Below are positions 16,144 to 23,708 of a stretch of 64,000 nucleotides of DNA, piece by piece. The position numbers were made by a program, and so were the translations under genes. This stretch comes from Streptomyces sp. NBC_00414 (GTDB taxonomy: Bacteria; Actinomycetota; Actinomycetes; Streptomycetales; Streptomycetaceae), in the NCBI RefSeq assembly GCF_036038375.1, contig NZ_CP107935.1, positions 5,642,001-5,706,000 on the forward strand, given 5' to 3'. The notes beneath the pieces were generated by a model that saw only the letters and a list, made by a program, of their open reading frames with translations, did no database searches and was not told the origin of the DNA. Numbering within the stretch: the first letter of the stretch is position 1; each line of letters opens with the position of its first letter.

Positions 16144-17661
16144 TCAAGAGGCTTCGGTCGGCGAGGTGTCGGCCGCGAGCCGGTCCCCGATGTTCCGCAG
16201 CCCCGCGAGGTCGTGCACATCGCCGGGCAGCGCGGCCACTTCGGCCACCGCCACCTCCGGGTGGAGCGCGGCGAAGCGGTCACGTGTGCGCTGCTCGCGG
16301 GAGAGCAGCTGCATACGCTCGGCGTGCAGCCTCAGCAGACCTGCCGTGAGCTGCTCGACGGTGCGGTCTTCCGTGGCATGGGCGTCGGCGTGGTCGTCCG
16401 TGGTGCGGTCATCATCCGTTCCGGCTCCTTCGGCACTGGTCCGGTCCGCGGCGGGGGAGCCTGCGTCGGATGCGGGAGCCTCGGGAACGGTGGTCTCGGA
16501 AGTGGTCTTCGGAACACTGGTCTCGGTAGCGGGTGATTCTGAACTGCCGTACGTGTCGGGAGAGTTACGAAGTCCAGCTTTCCCGCCCACCTGATCCACA
16601 ATGCGGGCCTCGTCAAGATTTTCCGCGGCGGCCAGCGCGCGCTCGGCGGACAGCTGGGTGGCACCACTGCCGTGGACCCGGTTCAGCACGAGGCCGGCGA
16701 GCGGCATCTCCTCGGCGGCCAGCCGCTCCACGAAGTACGCGGCCTCACGCAGCGCGTCCCGCTCCGGGGCCGCGACCACCAGGAACGCCGTACCGGGCGC
16801 CTGGAGCAGCTTGTACGTGGCGTCCGCGCGGGTACGGAAGCCGCCGAAGGTGGTGTCCATGGCGGCCACGAAGGTCTGCACGTCCTTGAGGAGCTGACCG
16901 CCCAGCAGCTTGCCGAGGGTGCCGGTCATCATCGACATCCCGACGTTCAGGAACTTCATCCCGGCCCGGCCGCCCAGCTTCGCCGGCGCGGTCAGCAGCC
17001 TGATCAGCTTGCCGTCCAGGAACGAGCCGAGCCGCTTCGGGGCGTCCAGGAAGTCCAGCGCCGAGCGCGAGGGCGGCGTGTCGACGACGATGAGGTCCCA
17101 CTCCTCGCGCGCCCTCAACTGACCCAGCTTCTCCATCGCCATGTACTCCTGCGTGCCCGCGAAGCCGGCGGAGAGCGACTGGTAGAAGGGGTTGTTCAGG
17201 ATCGTGGCCGCCCGTTCGCGGTCCGCGTGCGCCTCGACGATCTCGTCGAAGGTGCGCTTCATGTCGAGCATCATCGCGTGCAGTTCGCCGCTCGCGGAGT
17301 CGTCGATGCCCTTCACGCGGCGCGGGGTGTTGTCGAGCGCGTCGATGCCCATCGACTGGGCGAGCCTGCGCGCCGGGTCGATGGTGAGGACGACCACCTT
17401 GCGGCCGCGCTCGGCGGCCCGCAGCCCCAGCGCCGCCGCGGTGGTGGTCTTGCCGACGCCGCCCGAGCCGCAGCAGACCACGATGCGGGTCCCGGGGTCG
17501 TCGATCAGCGCGTCGACCCCCAGGACGGCCGCGGACGCGGTGTCGATGGCACGGGCGGTGTCGGCCGGGCCTGCGGCGCCGGTCGTGCGGGCGGCCCCTG
17601 ACGTGCGGGAAGGTCGGCGTTCGCGGGCAGAATCGTTTGCGCGGGCCGGGTCCTGACTCAT
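16144..17661 (-). CDS. ArsA-family (BagB-like) P-loop ATPase with a long C-terminal extension
   Basis: The 505-residue product has a deviant Walker A, CCGSGGVGKTTTAAALGL, near residue 65, a switch motif (TIDPARRLAQSMGID) and DLIVVDTPPSRSALDFLDAP, all typical of ArsA/Get3-like ATPases. From about residue 370 there is an acidic Ser/Thr/Pro-rich stretch absent from typical members, then a helical tail. The start ATG overlaps the stop of the upstream ATPase gene by 4 bp (ATGA), so both subunits are made together. The mycobacterial pair Rv3679/Rv3680, in the same context, forms a heterocomplex implicated in tolerance to reactive compounds. Role here is inferred from that. Confidence 0.92.
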   Translation of the reverse strand: MSQDPARANDSARERRPSRTSGAARTTGAAGPADTARAIDTASAAVLGVDALIDDPGTRIVVCCGSGGVGKTTTAAALGLRAAERGRKVVVLTIDPARRLAQSMGIDALDNTPRRVKGIDDSASGELHAMMLDMKRTFDEIVEAHADRERAATILNNPFYQSLSAGFAGTQEYMAMEKLGQLRAREEWDLIVVDTPPSRSALDFLDAPKRLGSFLDGKLIRLLTAPAKLGGRAGMKFLNVGMSMMTGTLGKLLGGQLLKDVQTFVAAMDTTFGGFRTRADATYKLLQAPGTAFLVVAAPERDALREAAYFVERLAAEEMPLAGLVLNRVHGSGATQLSAERALAAAENLDEARIVDQVGGKAGLRNSPDTYGSSESPATETSVPKTTSETTVPEAPASDAGSPAADRTSAEGAGTDDDRTTDDHADAHATEDRTVEQLTAGLLRLHAERMQLLSREQRTRDRFAALHPEVAVAEVAALPGDVHDLAGLRNIGDRLAADTSPTEAS

Positions 17662-18635
17662 GAGATCCCTTGCTGACGCAGTTCCTTGGCGAGTTCGTAC
17701 AGGCCCGCGAGGTCCATTCCCTCGGCGAGCAACGGGAGTTCGTGCATCGGCAGCTCCAGGCCCTGGAGCACCGCCCGCTGCTCACGCTCCAGCGCGTACC
17801 GCTCGGCGTACTCGTCCGCCTGGGTCAGCAGCGGCTCCACCAGGCGCTCGGCGACCCCGCCGCGGCGCGCGCCGCCGAGCCCGGCGGCCGACAGCGACTT
17901 GGCGATGGCCGTACGCGGCGCCTCGCGCGTGAGCTCCAGGTCGGCCTCGTCCAGGATCGCGGGCCGCACCATGTTCACGATGGTCCGTCCCACCGGCAGC
18001 CGCGCGGCACGCAGCTCGGCGATGCCGTCGGCGGTCTCCTGGACGGGCATCTCCTCAAGCAGCGTCACCAGGTGCACGGCGGTCTCGGGCGACTTGAGCA
18101 CGCGCATGACGGCCTGTGCCTGATTGTGTATCGGGCCGATCTTGGCGAGCCCGGCCACCTCGTCGTTCACGTTCAGGAAGCGGGTGATCCGCCCGGTCGG
18201 CGGGGCGTCCATCACGACGTAGTCGTACGCGAACCGCCCGCGCTTGTCCTTACGGCGTACGGCCTCGCAGGCCTTCCCCGTGAGGAGCACGTCCCGCAGG
18301 CCGGGCGCGATGGTGGTCGCGAAGTCGATGGCGCCCAGCTTCTTCAGGGCGCGGCCCGCGCCGCCGAGCTTGTAGAACATCTGGAGGTAGTCCAGAAGGG
18401 CCAGCTCGGGGTCGATGGCGAGTGCGTACACCTCCCCGCCACCTGGAGCGACGGCGATCTTCCGCTCCTCGTAGGGCAGCGCCTGTGTCTCGAAGAGCTG
18501 CGCGATGCCCTGTCTGCCCTCGACCTCGACCAGAAGGGCGCGCTTGCCCTCGGTCGCGAGGGCGAGCGCGAGTGCTGCGGCGACCGTGGTCTTTCCGGTA
18601 CCGCCCTTGCCACTGACGACCTGAAGCCTGCTCAC
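17658..18635 (-). CDS. ArsA-family (BagA-like) P-loop ATPase, partner subunit
   Basis: The 325-residue product opens directly with the nucleotide-binding loop VVSGKGGTGKTTVAAALALA at residues 6-25. It then has LLVEVEGRQGIAQLFE and the switch/Walker B region YDYVVMDAPPTGRITRFLNV. It is the first gene of the two-gene operon with the downstream ATPase (4-bp overlap) and probably forms a heterodimer with it. Arsenite-binding cysteines of ArsA are not present, so the arsenic function should not be transferred. The C-terminus is helical and acidic. Confidence 0.92.
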   Translation of the reverse strand: MSRLQVVSGKGGTGKTTVAAALALALATEGKRALLVEVEGRQGIAQLFETQALPYEERKIAVAPGGGEVYALAIDPELALLDYLQMFYKLGGAGRALKKLGAIDFATTIAPGLRDVLLTGKACEAVRRKDKRGRFAYDYVVMDAPPTGRITRFLNVNDEVAGLAKIGPIHNQAQAVMRVLKSPETAVHLVTLLEEMPVQETADGIAELRAARLPVGRTIVNMVRPAILDEADLELTREAPRTAIAKSLSAAGLGGARRGGVAERLVEPLLTQADEYAERYALEREQRAVLQGLELPMHELPLLAEGMDLAGLYELAKELRQQGIS

Positions 18636-18810
18636 GTCTTCGAGCCTAATTCCTCACTGGGTGGTGCGGTGGCCGTGGGGCCCTGCTTCGCATACGGGTG
18701 CCCCGGGAGCGGCCTGCCCAGTCATCGGCCGGTCATCGGCCGGTCATCGGCCGGGGTGACGACGGGCGGTCCATGAAAGGCGTGCCGTGCCAGCGGATAC
18801 AGTCGCCCTC

Positions 18811-18972
18811 ATGACCAAGTGGGAATACGCAACCGTGCCTCTGCTCGTCCACGCCACGAAGCAGATTCTGGACACCTGGGGCGAGGACGGCTGGGAGCTC
18901 GTCCAGGTCGTGCCCGGGCCGAACAACCCCGAGCAGCTCGTCGCCTACCTGAAGCGGGAGAGGGCCGCGTGA
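18811..18972 (+). CDS. DUF4177 small protein
   Basis: A 53-residue protein, MTKWEYATVPLLVHATKQIL followed by GEDGWELVQVVPGP, carries the characteristic WEY...GWELV pattern of DUF4177. The fold is a small alpha/beta domain of unknown role. Its stop overlaps the GTG start of ridA (GTGA), so the two are translated together, as in many actinobacteria. An acidic ribosome-site region GGGAGAGG near its 3' end serves the next gene. Confidence 0.88.
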   Translation: MTKWEYATVPLLVHATKQILDTWGEDGWELVQVVPGPNNPEQLVAYLKRERAA

Positions 18973-19436
18973 GCGCTGTCGAGGCGAAGCTCGCCGAACT
19001 GGGGCTGACCCTGCCGGGCGTCGTGCCGCCGCTGGCCGCGTACCAGCCCGCGGTGCGGTCGGGCGTGTACGTGTACACGGCCGGCCAGCTCCCGATGGTG
19101 GACGGCAAGCTTCCGCTCACCGGCAAGGTGGGCGCGGAGGTCACCCCGGAGGAGGCCAAGGAACTGGCCCGCACCTGCGCGCTGAACGCCCTCGCGGCGG
19201 TCAAGTCCGTCGCGGGCGACCTCGACCGCATCGCGCGGGTGGTGAAGGTCGTCGGCTTCGTCGCCTCGGCCTCCGACTTCACCGGCCAGCCCGGCGTCCT
19301 GAACGGCGCGAGCGAGCTGCTGGGCGAGGTTCTCGGCGACAAGGGCGTGCACGCGCGCAGCGCGGTCGGCGTGGCGGTGCTGCCGCTCGACGCGCCTGTG
19401 GAGATCGAGATCCAGGTGGAGCTGACGGAGGCGTAG
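18969..19436 (+). CDS. RidA family protein (YjgF/YER057c/UK114, Rv3678c-like)
   Basis: GTG at 18969 inside the DUF4177 stop gives 155 residues. The sequence has family strands VYVYTAGQLPMVDGKLPLTG, CALNALAAVKSVAGDLDRIA, VGFVASASDFTGQPGVLNGA and the terminal VEIEIQVELTEA. RidA proteins deaminate reactive enamine/imine intermediates from PLP enzymes; however, the catalytic Arg of true RidA is not evident at the usual GxVPxD/NPxR position, so this branch may have another activity. The neighbouring NUDIX and metallo-beta-lactamase genes reproduce the mycobacterial Rv3677c-Rv3678c order. Confidence 0.88.
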   Translation: MSAVEAKLAELGLTLPGVVPPLAAYQPAVRSGVYVYTAGQLPMVDGKLPLTGKVGAEVTPEEAKELARTCALNALAAVKSVAGDLDRIARVVKVVGFVASASDFTGQPGVLNGASELLGEVLGDKGVHARSAVGVAVLPLDAPVEIEIQVELTEA

Positions 19437-19511
19437 GCCTTCGGGGGACCGCCTTCGGGGGACCGATTGTTGCCTCTCGAACATCAGCTCACTCCGGGAT
19501 AGCCTCCGCCC

Positions 19512-20462
19512 ATGGCGAATGGGCAGTGGTACCCCCCGGAGTGGCCCGAGAGGATCCGCGCACTCGCGGAGGGCACGCTCACACCGGTCGTCCCCAGGCG
19601 GGCGGCCACCGTCATGCTGCTCAAGGACACCGGCTCCGGTTCCGGCTCCGAGGCCACCGGTTCCCGTCCCGCGGGCGACGCCACCGGCTCCCGTCCCGCG
19701 GGCGACGCCACCGGCTCCCGTCCCGCCGTGCACATGCTGCGCAGACGTGCCTCCATGGCCTTCGCCGGAGGCGCGTACGCGTATCCGGGCGGCGGTGTGG
19801 ACACCAGGGACGACGACCACCACGTCCGCTGGGCGGGCCCCACGCGCGCGTGGTGGGCCTCCCGGCTCGGCGTCGACGAGACCTCCGCCCAGGCGATCGT
19901 CTGCGCGGCGGTCCGCGAGACGTACGAGGAGGCGGGCGTCCTGCTCGCGGGCCCGGCCGCGGACACCGTGGTCGGCGACACCACCGGGGACGACTGGGAG
20001 GCCGACCGGGAGGCCCTGGTCGCCCGCGACCTCTCCTTCGCCGAGTTCCTCGACCGCAGGGGGCTCGTCCTGCGGTCCGACCTCCTCGGCGCCTGGACGC
20101 GCTGGATCACCCCGGAGTTCGAGCCCCGCCGCTACGACACCTGGTTCTTCGTGGCGGTCCTCCCGGAGGGCCAGCGCACCCGCAACGCCTCCACGGAGGC
20201 CGACCGCACCGTCTGGATCCGCCCCTCGGACGCCCTGGACGGCTATGACAAGGGCGATCTCCTGATGATGCCGCCCACCATCGCGACCCTGCGCCAGATC
20301 GGCGCGTACGCGACCGCCGCCGAGGCACTCGCGGCAGCGCCCGGCCAGGACATGACACCCGTCCTGGCGCGGGCCGGGCTGGAGGGCGGCGAGCTGGTCC
20401 TCAGCTGGCCGGGACATGATGAGTTCACCAAGCACATCCCGACCGGTGGAGCCCCCGCATGA
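19512..20462 (+). CDS. NUDIX hydrolase with a repeat insertion
   Basis: ATG at 19512 gives 316 residues. The catalytic Nudix box is AAVRETYEEAGVLL, preceded by AYAYPGGGVD, which sits about 40 residues further upstream than usual because of an insertion (DDDHHVRW...). The C-terminal half has WITPEFEPRRYDTWFFVAVLPEGQ as in RNA-pyrophosphohydrolase/CoA-like NUDIX proteins of actinobacteria; the substrate is unknown. Residues about 48-73 are a low-complexity insert made of ATGSRPAGD units. The stop overlaps the ATG of the metallo-beta-lactamase gene (ATGA), indicating coupling. Confidence 0.88.
   Translation: MANGQWYPPEWPERIRALAEGTLTPVVPRRAATVMLLKDTGSGSGSEATGSRPAGDATGSRPAGDATGSRPAVHMLRRRASMAFAGGAYAYPGGGVDTRDDDHHVRWAGPTRAWWASRLGVDETSAQAIVCAAVRETYEEAGVLLAGPAADTVVGDTTGDDWEADREALVARDLSFAEFLDRRGLVLRSDLLGAWTRWITPEFEPRRYDTWFFVAVLPEGQRTRNASTEADRTVWIRPSDALDGYDKGDLLMMPPTIATLRQIGAYATAAEALAAAPGQDMTPVLARAGLEGGELVLSWPGHDEFTKHIPTGGAPA
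19650..19728 (+). repeat. 27-bp in-frame tandem repeat in the NUDIX gene
   Basis: The unit GCCACCGGCTCCCGTCCCGC followed by GGGCGAC occurs almost three times, encoding repeated ATGSRPAGD. It inserts a flexible linker between the first strand and the Nudix core. Confidence 0.88.
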
Positions 20463-21298
20463 CCGACGCCGCAGCACTCCCCGGCCAGCCGCGCGGCGGG
20501 GTGCTCTCCGGCCCCGCCACCGCGCGTGCCGTCAACGTCCTCGCCCCGAACGCGTCCGCGATGACCCTGGACGGCACGAACACCTGGATCGTGGCCGAGC
20601 CCGACTCCGAACTCGCGGTGGTGATCGACCCGGGGCCGCTGGACGACGTACACCTGCGGAACGTCGTCGACATCGCCGAGAAGGCCGGCAGGCGGGTCGC
20701 CCTGACCCTGCTGACGCACGGGCACCCGGACCACGCCGAGGGCGCCGCACGGTTCGCGGAGCTGACGGGCACGAAGGTGCGGGCGCTCGACCCCGCGCTG
20801 CGGCTCGGCGACGAGGGCCTGGCCGCCGGGAACGTGATCACGACGGGCGGCCTGGAACTGGTCGTCGTCCCCACGCCCGGCCACACCGCCGACTCGCTCT
20901 GCTTCCATCTGCCCGCCGACCGGGCCGTACTGACCGGCGACACGATCCTGGGCCGGGGCACCACCGTGGTGGCGCACCCCGACGGGCGGCTGGGCGACTA
21001 CCTGGACTCCCTGCGGCGGCTGAGGTCCCTGACGGTCGACGACGGCGTGCACACGGTCCTGCCGGGCCACGGGCCGGTCCTGGAGGACGCCCAGGGAGTC
21101 GTCGAGTTCTACCTGGCCCACCGCGCCCACCGCCTCGCCCAGGTGGAGACGGCCGTCGAGGACGGCTACACGGACCCCTCCCAGGTCGTCGAGCACGTCT
21201 ACGCGGACGTCGACCGCTCCCTGTGGCCGGCGGCCGAGCTGTCGGTACGGGCGCAGCTGGACTACCTCCGGGAGCACGGGCTCATCGGGCGGGAGTGA
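20459..21298 (+). CDS. Metallo-beta-lactamase fold hydrolase (Rv3677c-like)
   Basis: The 279-residue product overlaps the NUDIX stop by 4 bp. Zinc ligands are visible in HGHPDH (H87, H89, D91, H92), in the following PTPGHTADSLCFHLP (third-site His) and LTGDTILG (bridging Asp), with GHGPVLED near the C-terminus. A winged-helix-like C-terminal part (QVVEHVYADVDRSLWPAAEL) is shared with LACTB2/Rv3677c-type proteins, several of which are hydrolases or endoribonucleases. The physiological substrate is unknown. It follows ridA and NUDIX in a conserved actinobacterial order. Confidence 0.91.
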   Translation: MTDAAALPGQPRGGVLSGPATARAVNVLAPNASAMTLDGTNTWIVAEPDSELAVVIDPGPLDDVHLRNVVDIAEKAGRRVALTLLTHGHPDHAEGAARFAELTGTKVRALDPALRLGDEGLAAGNVITTGGLELVVVPTPGHTADSLCFHLPADRAVLTGDTILGRGTTVVAHPDGRLGDYLDSLRRLRSLTVDDGVHTVLPGHGPVLEDAQGVVEFYLAHRAHRLAQVETAVEDGYTDPSQVVEHVYADVDRSLWPAAELSVRAQLDYLREHGLIGRE

Positions 21299-21312
21299 CG
21301 GCCCCGCAGGCC

Positions 21313-21571
21313 CTAGGGGCGCGGGTTCTTGATGCCTTTCACGCGCGCGTACTCCTCGGCGAGCCACGGCCCGAGGTCGTCGACGTACGACCGCAGCTCC
21401 GAAGACCTCCGGCACCCGGGCGCGGGCCACGGCCACGATCGGCCGGAACGCACGCTGGATCAGCCCCGAGGAACCCTCGCGTTCGATGTACCCCAGGGCG
21501 TCGAGTCCTCTGTTCGGCATGCGGCCGTTGTGCCCGGACGGGGCCCGCGCGGGCATGCCGTTTTGCTTCAT
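21313..21571 (-). pseudogene. Small gene with a single-base frameshift, product unknown
   Basis: ATG at 21571 overlaps the TGA of the upstream beta-propeller gene (ATGA). The reading frame runs through MPNRGLDALGYIEREG and IQRAFRPIVAVARARVPEVF, then changes frame by one base at about 21397 and continues as ELRSYVDDLGPWLAEEYARV to KGIKNPRP and TAG at 21313. Both halves have normal codon usage, so an extra G in one copy (or a sequencing error) has probably broken a roughly 85-residue protein. I do not recognise the family. Without the shift it would be a small soluble helical protein in an operon with the propeller gene. Confidence 0.6.
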
Positions 21572-22620
21572 CGCCAGCGGAACACACGCAGGCGGTGGGT
21601 GTCCGCGCGTGCTGTGCAGACCACGGCGATGTGGTCTCCGGCGGCGACCAGGCGGGCGTCGAAGCCGTAGCCGCGCAGCCTGCGGTGGGCCACGACACGG
21701 CCGTCCACAGGGTCGAAGACGGTCACGCGGTCCCCGTAGCCGTGCAGGACGATCAGACGGCCCCGATGGGCCAGGAGGAAGGCGCTGGCGCCACGTTTGT
21801 GGCGCCACTCCCACAGCAATTCACCCGTCGTGACGGAGAAGACGCCGAAGCCGGTGCCGACGCCGGTGGTGGAGCTCTGGTCCCGCGCCACGAGCGCGAC
21901 GGCGAGGACGCCGCCCACCACGGCGACCTGCGAGCCGAACCTCTCGTACGGCTCGGGCAGGTCGACGGTCACCCGTTCGTGCTCGTCGATGAGGAGCAAC
22001 CGGTGTCCGCCCCGCTGCCCGCGGTCCTTGACGGACACGACGAAGGGCTCCGCCGACAGCACGGACACCTCGCTGACACGGTCGCCGACCTCCCGTTTCC
22101 ACTGCGCGTCCCCGGTCCGTGGATCGAGGGACACGAACCGGGGCGTGGCTCCCCAGCGACCGGCGATCGTGGCGGTGCGGCCGACGCCCAGTGCCACCTC
22201 GGGCGGGTACGCGCCGATCGACCCCAGCGGCTCCCTGGCGTACGCACGCGTGCTGACGACTTCGCCGGAGCCGAGGTCGAGCGTGGTGATCCGGATTTCT
22301 TGCGAGAGCGGGTCACCGTCGTCGTGGTGCAGGACGACTCCGATGCCGTCCCCGGCGGCCTGTACGGCACAGGCGATCACCTCGGTGCCCGGCGGCTGCC
22401 AGGTCCAGCGCGGTTCGCCGCTCGCGGTGCCGTACGCCTCCACGCGGTCGAAGCCCACCAGGGCGACGGTCTCGGCGGTCAGCCATTCCGCCAGCGGCAC
22501 CCCCGGGTCGTCCTTCCGGCGAGGGGACTTCCACAGGAGCCGGGCCGAACGGCGCGGCCAGGGGCGCCAAGGGCGCGAGGGCGGAGCCCAGAGCGGCTCC
22601 GGTGCTTTGTCCTCGAACAT
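21568..22620 (-). CDS. PQQ-like beta-propeller repeat protein
   Basis: ATG at 22620 is preceded by AAGGGGTGGGG and gives 350 residues; a GTG 21 nt upstream is possible. The translation contains repeated propeller blades (VEAYGTASGEPRWTWQPPG, RFVSLDPRTGDAQWKREV, FGVFSVTTGELLWEWRHKRG, VTVFDPVDGRVVAHRRLRG), each with the aromatic W of PQQ/YncE-like repeats. There is no signal peptide or membrane helix, so it is probably cytoplasmic and used for protein binding rather than quinone catalysis. Function is unknown. Its stop is coupled to the following small frameshifted gene. Confidence 0.75.
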   Translation of the reverse strand: MFEDKAPEPLWAPPSRPWRPWPRRSARLLWKSPRRKDDPGVPLAEWLTAETVALVGFDRVEAYGTASGEPRWTWQPPGTEVIACAVQAAGDGIGVVLHHDDGDPLSQEIRITTLDLGSGEVVSTRAYAREPLGSIGAYPPEVALGVGRTATIAGRWGATPRFVSLDPRTGDAQWKREVGDRVSEVSVLSAEPFVVSVKDRGQRGGHRLLLIDEHERVTVDLPEPYERFGSQVAVVGGVLAVALVARDQSSTTGVGTGFGVFSVTTGELLWEWRHKRGASAFLLAHRGRLIVLHGYGDRVTVFDPVDGRVVAHRRLRGYGFDARLVAAGDHIAVVCTARADTHRLRVFRWR

Positions 22621-22673
22621 CCCCACCCCTTGGGTCCCCACTCGGCGAACGAAAAGAACTGGAACTGCAACAA

Positions 22674-22704
22674 GAAGGGCCCCGCCGTGCAGGCAGGGCC
22701 CTTC
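22674..22704 (-). terminator. Terminator downstream of crp
   Basis: A 9-bp stem GAAGGGCCC/GGGCCCTTC has a 13-nt loop. On the minus strand it is followed by a T-rich stretch. Confidence 0.65.
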
Positions 22705-22746
22705 AGTAAGAACTTCAGTAAGAAGTCGTGATGTACCGCTGACGAG

Positions 22747-22782
22747 AGTCCCGAAAGTCCCGAAAGTCCCGTGAGTCCCGCG
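22747..22782. repeat. Four tandem 9-bp repeats just after crp
   Basis: AGTCCCGAA, AGTCCCGAA, AGTCCCGTG and AGTCCCGCG lie directly against the crp stop codon. Confidence 0.9.
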
Positions 22783-22783
22783 A

Positions 22784-23458
22784 CTAGCGCGAACGCTTCG
22801 CGAGGCGCTCCACGTCCAGCAGGATCACCGCGCGGGCCTCCAGGCGGAGCCAGCCGCGGCCCGCGAAGTCGGCGAGCGCCTTGTTGACCGTCTCGCGTGA
22901 GGCGCCGACCAGCTGGGCCAGCTCCTCCTGCGTCAGGTCGTGCACGACGTGGATGCCCTCCTCGGACTGCACGCCGAACCGGCGCGAGAGGTCCAGGAGC
23001 GCGCGGGCCACCCGGCCCGGCACGTCGGAGAAGACCAGGTCGGACATCTGGTCGTTGGTCTTGCGCAGCCGCCGGGCGACGGCGCGCAGCAGGGCGGCGG
23101 CCACCTCGGGCCGCGCGTTCAGCCAGGGCTGGAGGTCGCCGTGGCCGAGGCCCAGCAGCTTCACCTCGGTCAGCGCGGAGGCGGTCGCCGTCCGCGGGCC
23201 GGGGTCGAACAGCGAGAGCTCTCCGATGAGCTCGCCGGGGCCGAGGACCGCCAGCATGTTCTCGCGGCCGTCGGGTGAGGTGCGGTGGAGCTTCACCTTG
23301 CCCTCGGTCACCACGTACAGGCGGTCTCCGGGGTCGCCTTCATGAAAAAGCGCGTCACCGCGTGCGAGGGTCACCTCACTCATGGAGGCGCGGAGCTCCG
23401 CGGCCTGCTCGTCATCGAGCGCCGCGAAGAGCGGGGCGCGCCGCAGAACGTCGTCCAC
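22784..23458 (-). CDS. crp: Crp/Fnr family transcriptional regulator Crp
   Basis: GTG at 23458 after AAGGAGAGA gives 224 residues, the size I remember for Streptomyces Crp. The N-terminal cyclic-nucleotide domain has EGDPGDRLYVVTEGKVKLHR and the phosphate-binding cassette GPGELIGELSLFDPGPRTATASA. The C-terminal helix-turn-helix is LTQEELAQLVGASRETVNKALADF. In S. coelicolor Crp binds cAMP and controls germination, growth and antibiotic clusters; the mycobacterial homologue Rv3676 occupies the same place. The gene is divergent from nth, and a short TGTGA/TCACA palindrome lies 90 bp upstream of the start. Confidence 0.95.
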   Translation of the reverse strand: MDDVLRRAPLFAALDDEQAAELRASMSEVTLARGDALFHEGDPGDRLYVVTEGKVKLHRTSPDGRENMLAVLGPGELIGELSLFDPGPRTATASALTEVKLLGLGHGDLQPWLNARPEVAAALLRAVARRLRKTNDQMSDLVFSDVPGRVARALLDLSRRFGVQSEEGIHVVHDLTQEELAQLVGASRETVNKALADFAGRGWLRLEARAVILLDVERLAKRSR

Positions 23459-23547
23459 GAGTTCTCTCCTTGTCGACCTGCTCAGGGGATCTTGTTCCCG
23501 GTGTACCAGGGGTCCGTGTTCCCCGTTTTGCTGGACGGTCCAAACAG

Positions 23548-23561
23548 TGTGATCAGTCACA
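23548..23561. promoter_or_regulatory. Crp-box-like palindrome in the crp-nth divergent region
   Basis: TGTGATCAGTCACA has perfect TGTGA/TCACA arms but a 4-bp spacer rather than the canonical 6. It could be a Crp or other operator. Binding is not shown. Confidence 0.4.
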
Positions 23562-23708
23562 AGTCTGCCGCACCGGCGTGTCCGGCAGTGCGGCAGGGGG
23601 CCAATTGGGGGCTGATGGATGGTGGCCGGGGCAGATGTCGGTGGTGGGCTTTACGCTGACCGGGTGTCCAAATCGCCGGTGAGAGCACAGGCCAAGGGGG
23701 CTGGGCGC

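Noticed and set aside
17658..18635. Arsenite-pump function of the ArsA-like ATPases
   Set aside because: The arsenite-binding cysteines and an ArsB partner are missing.
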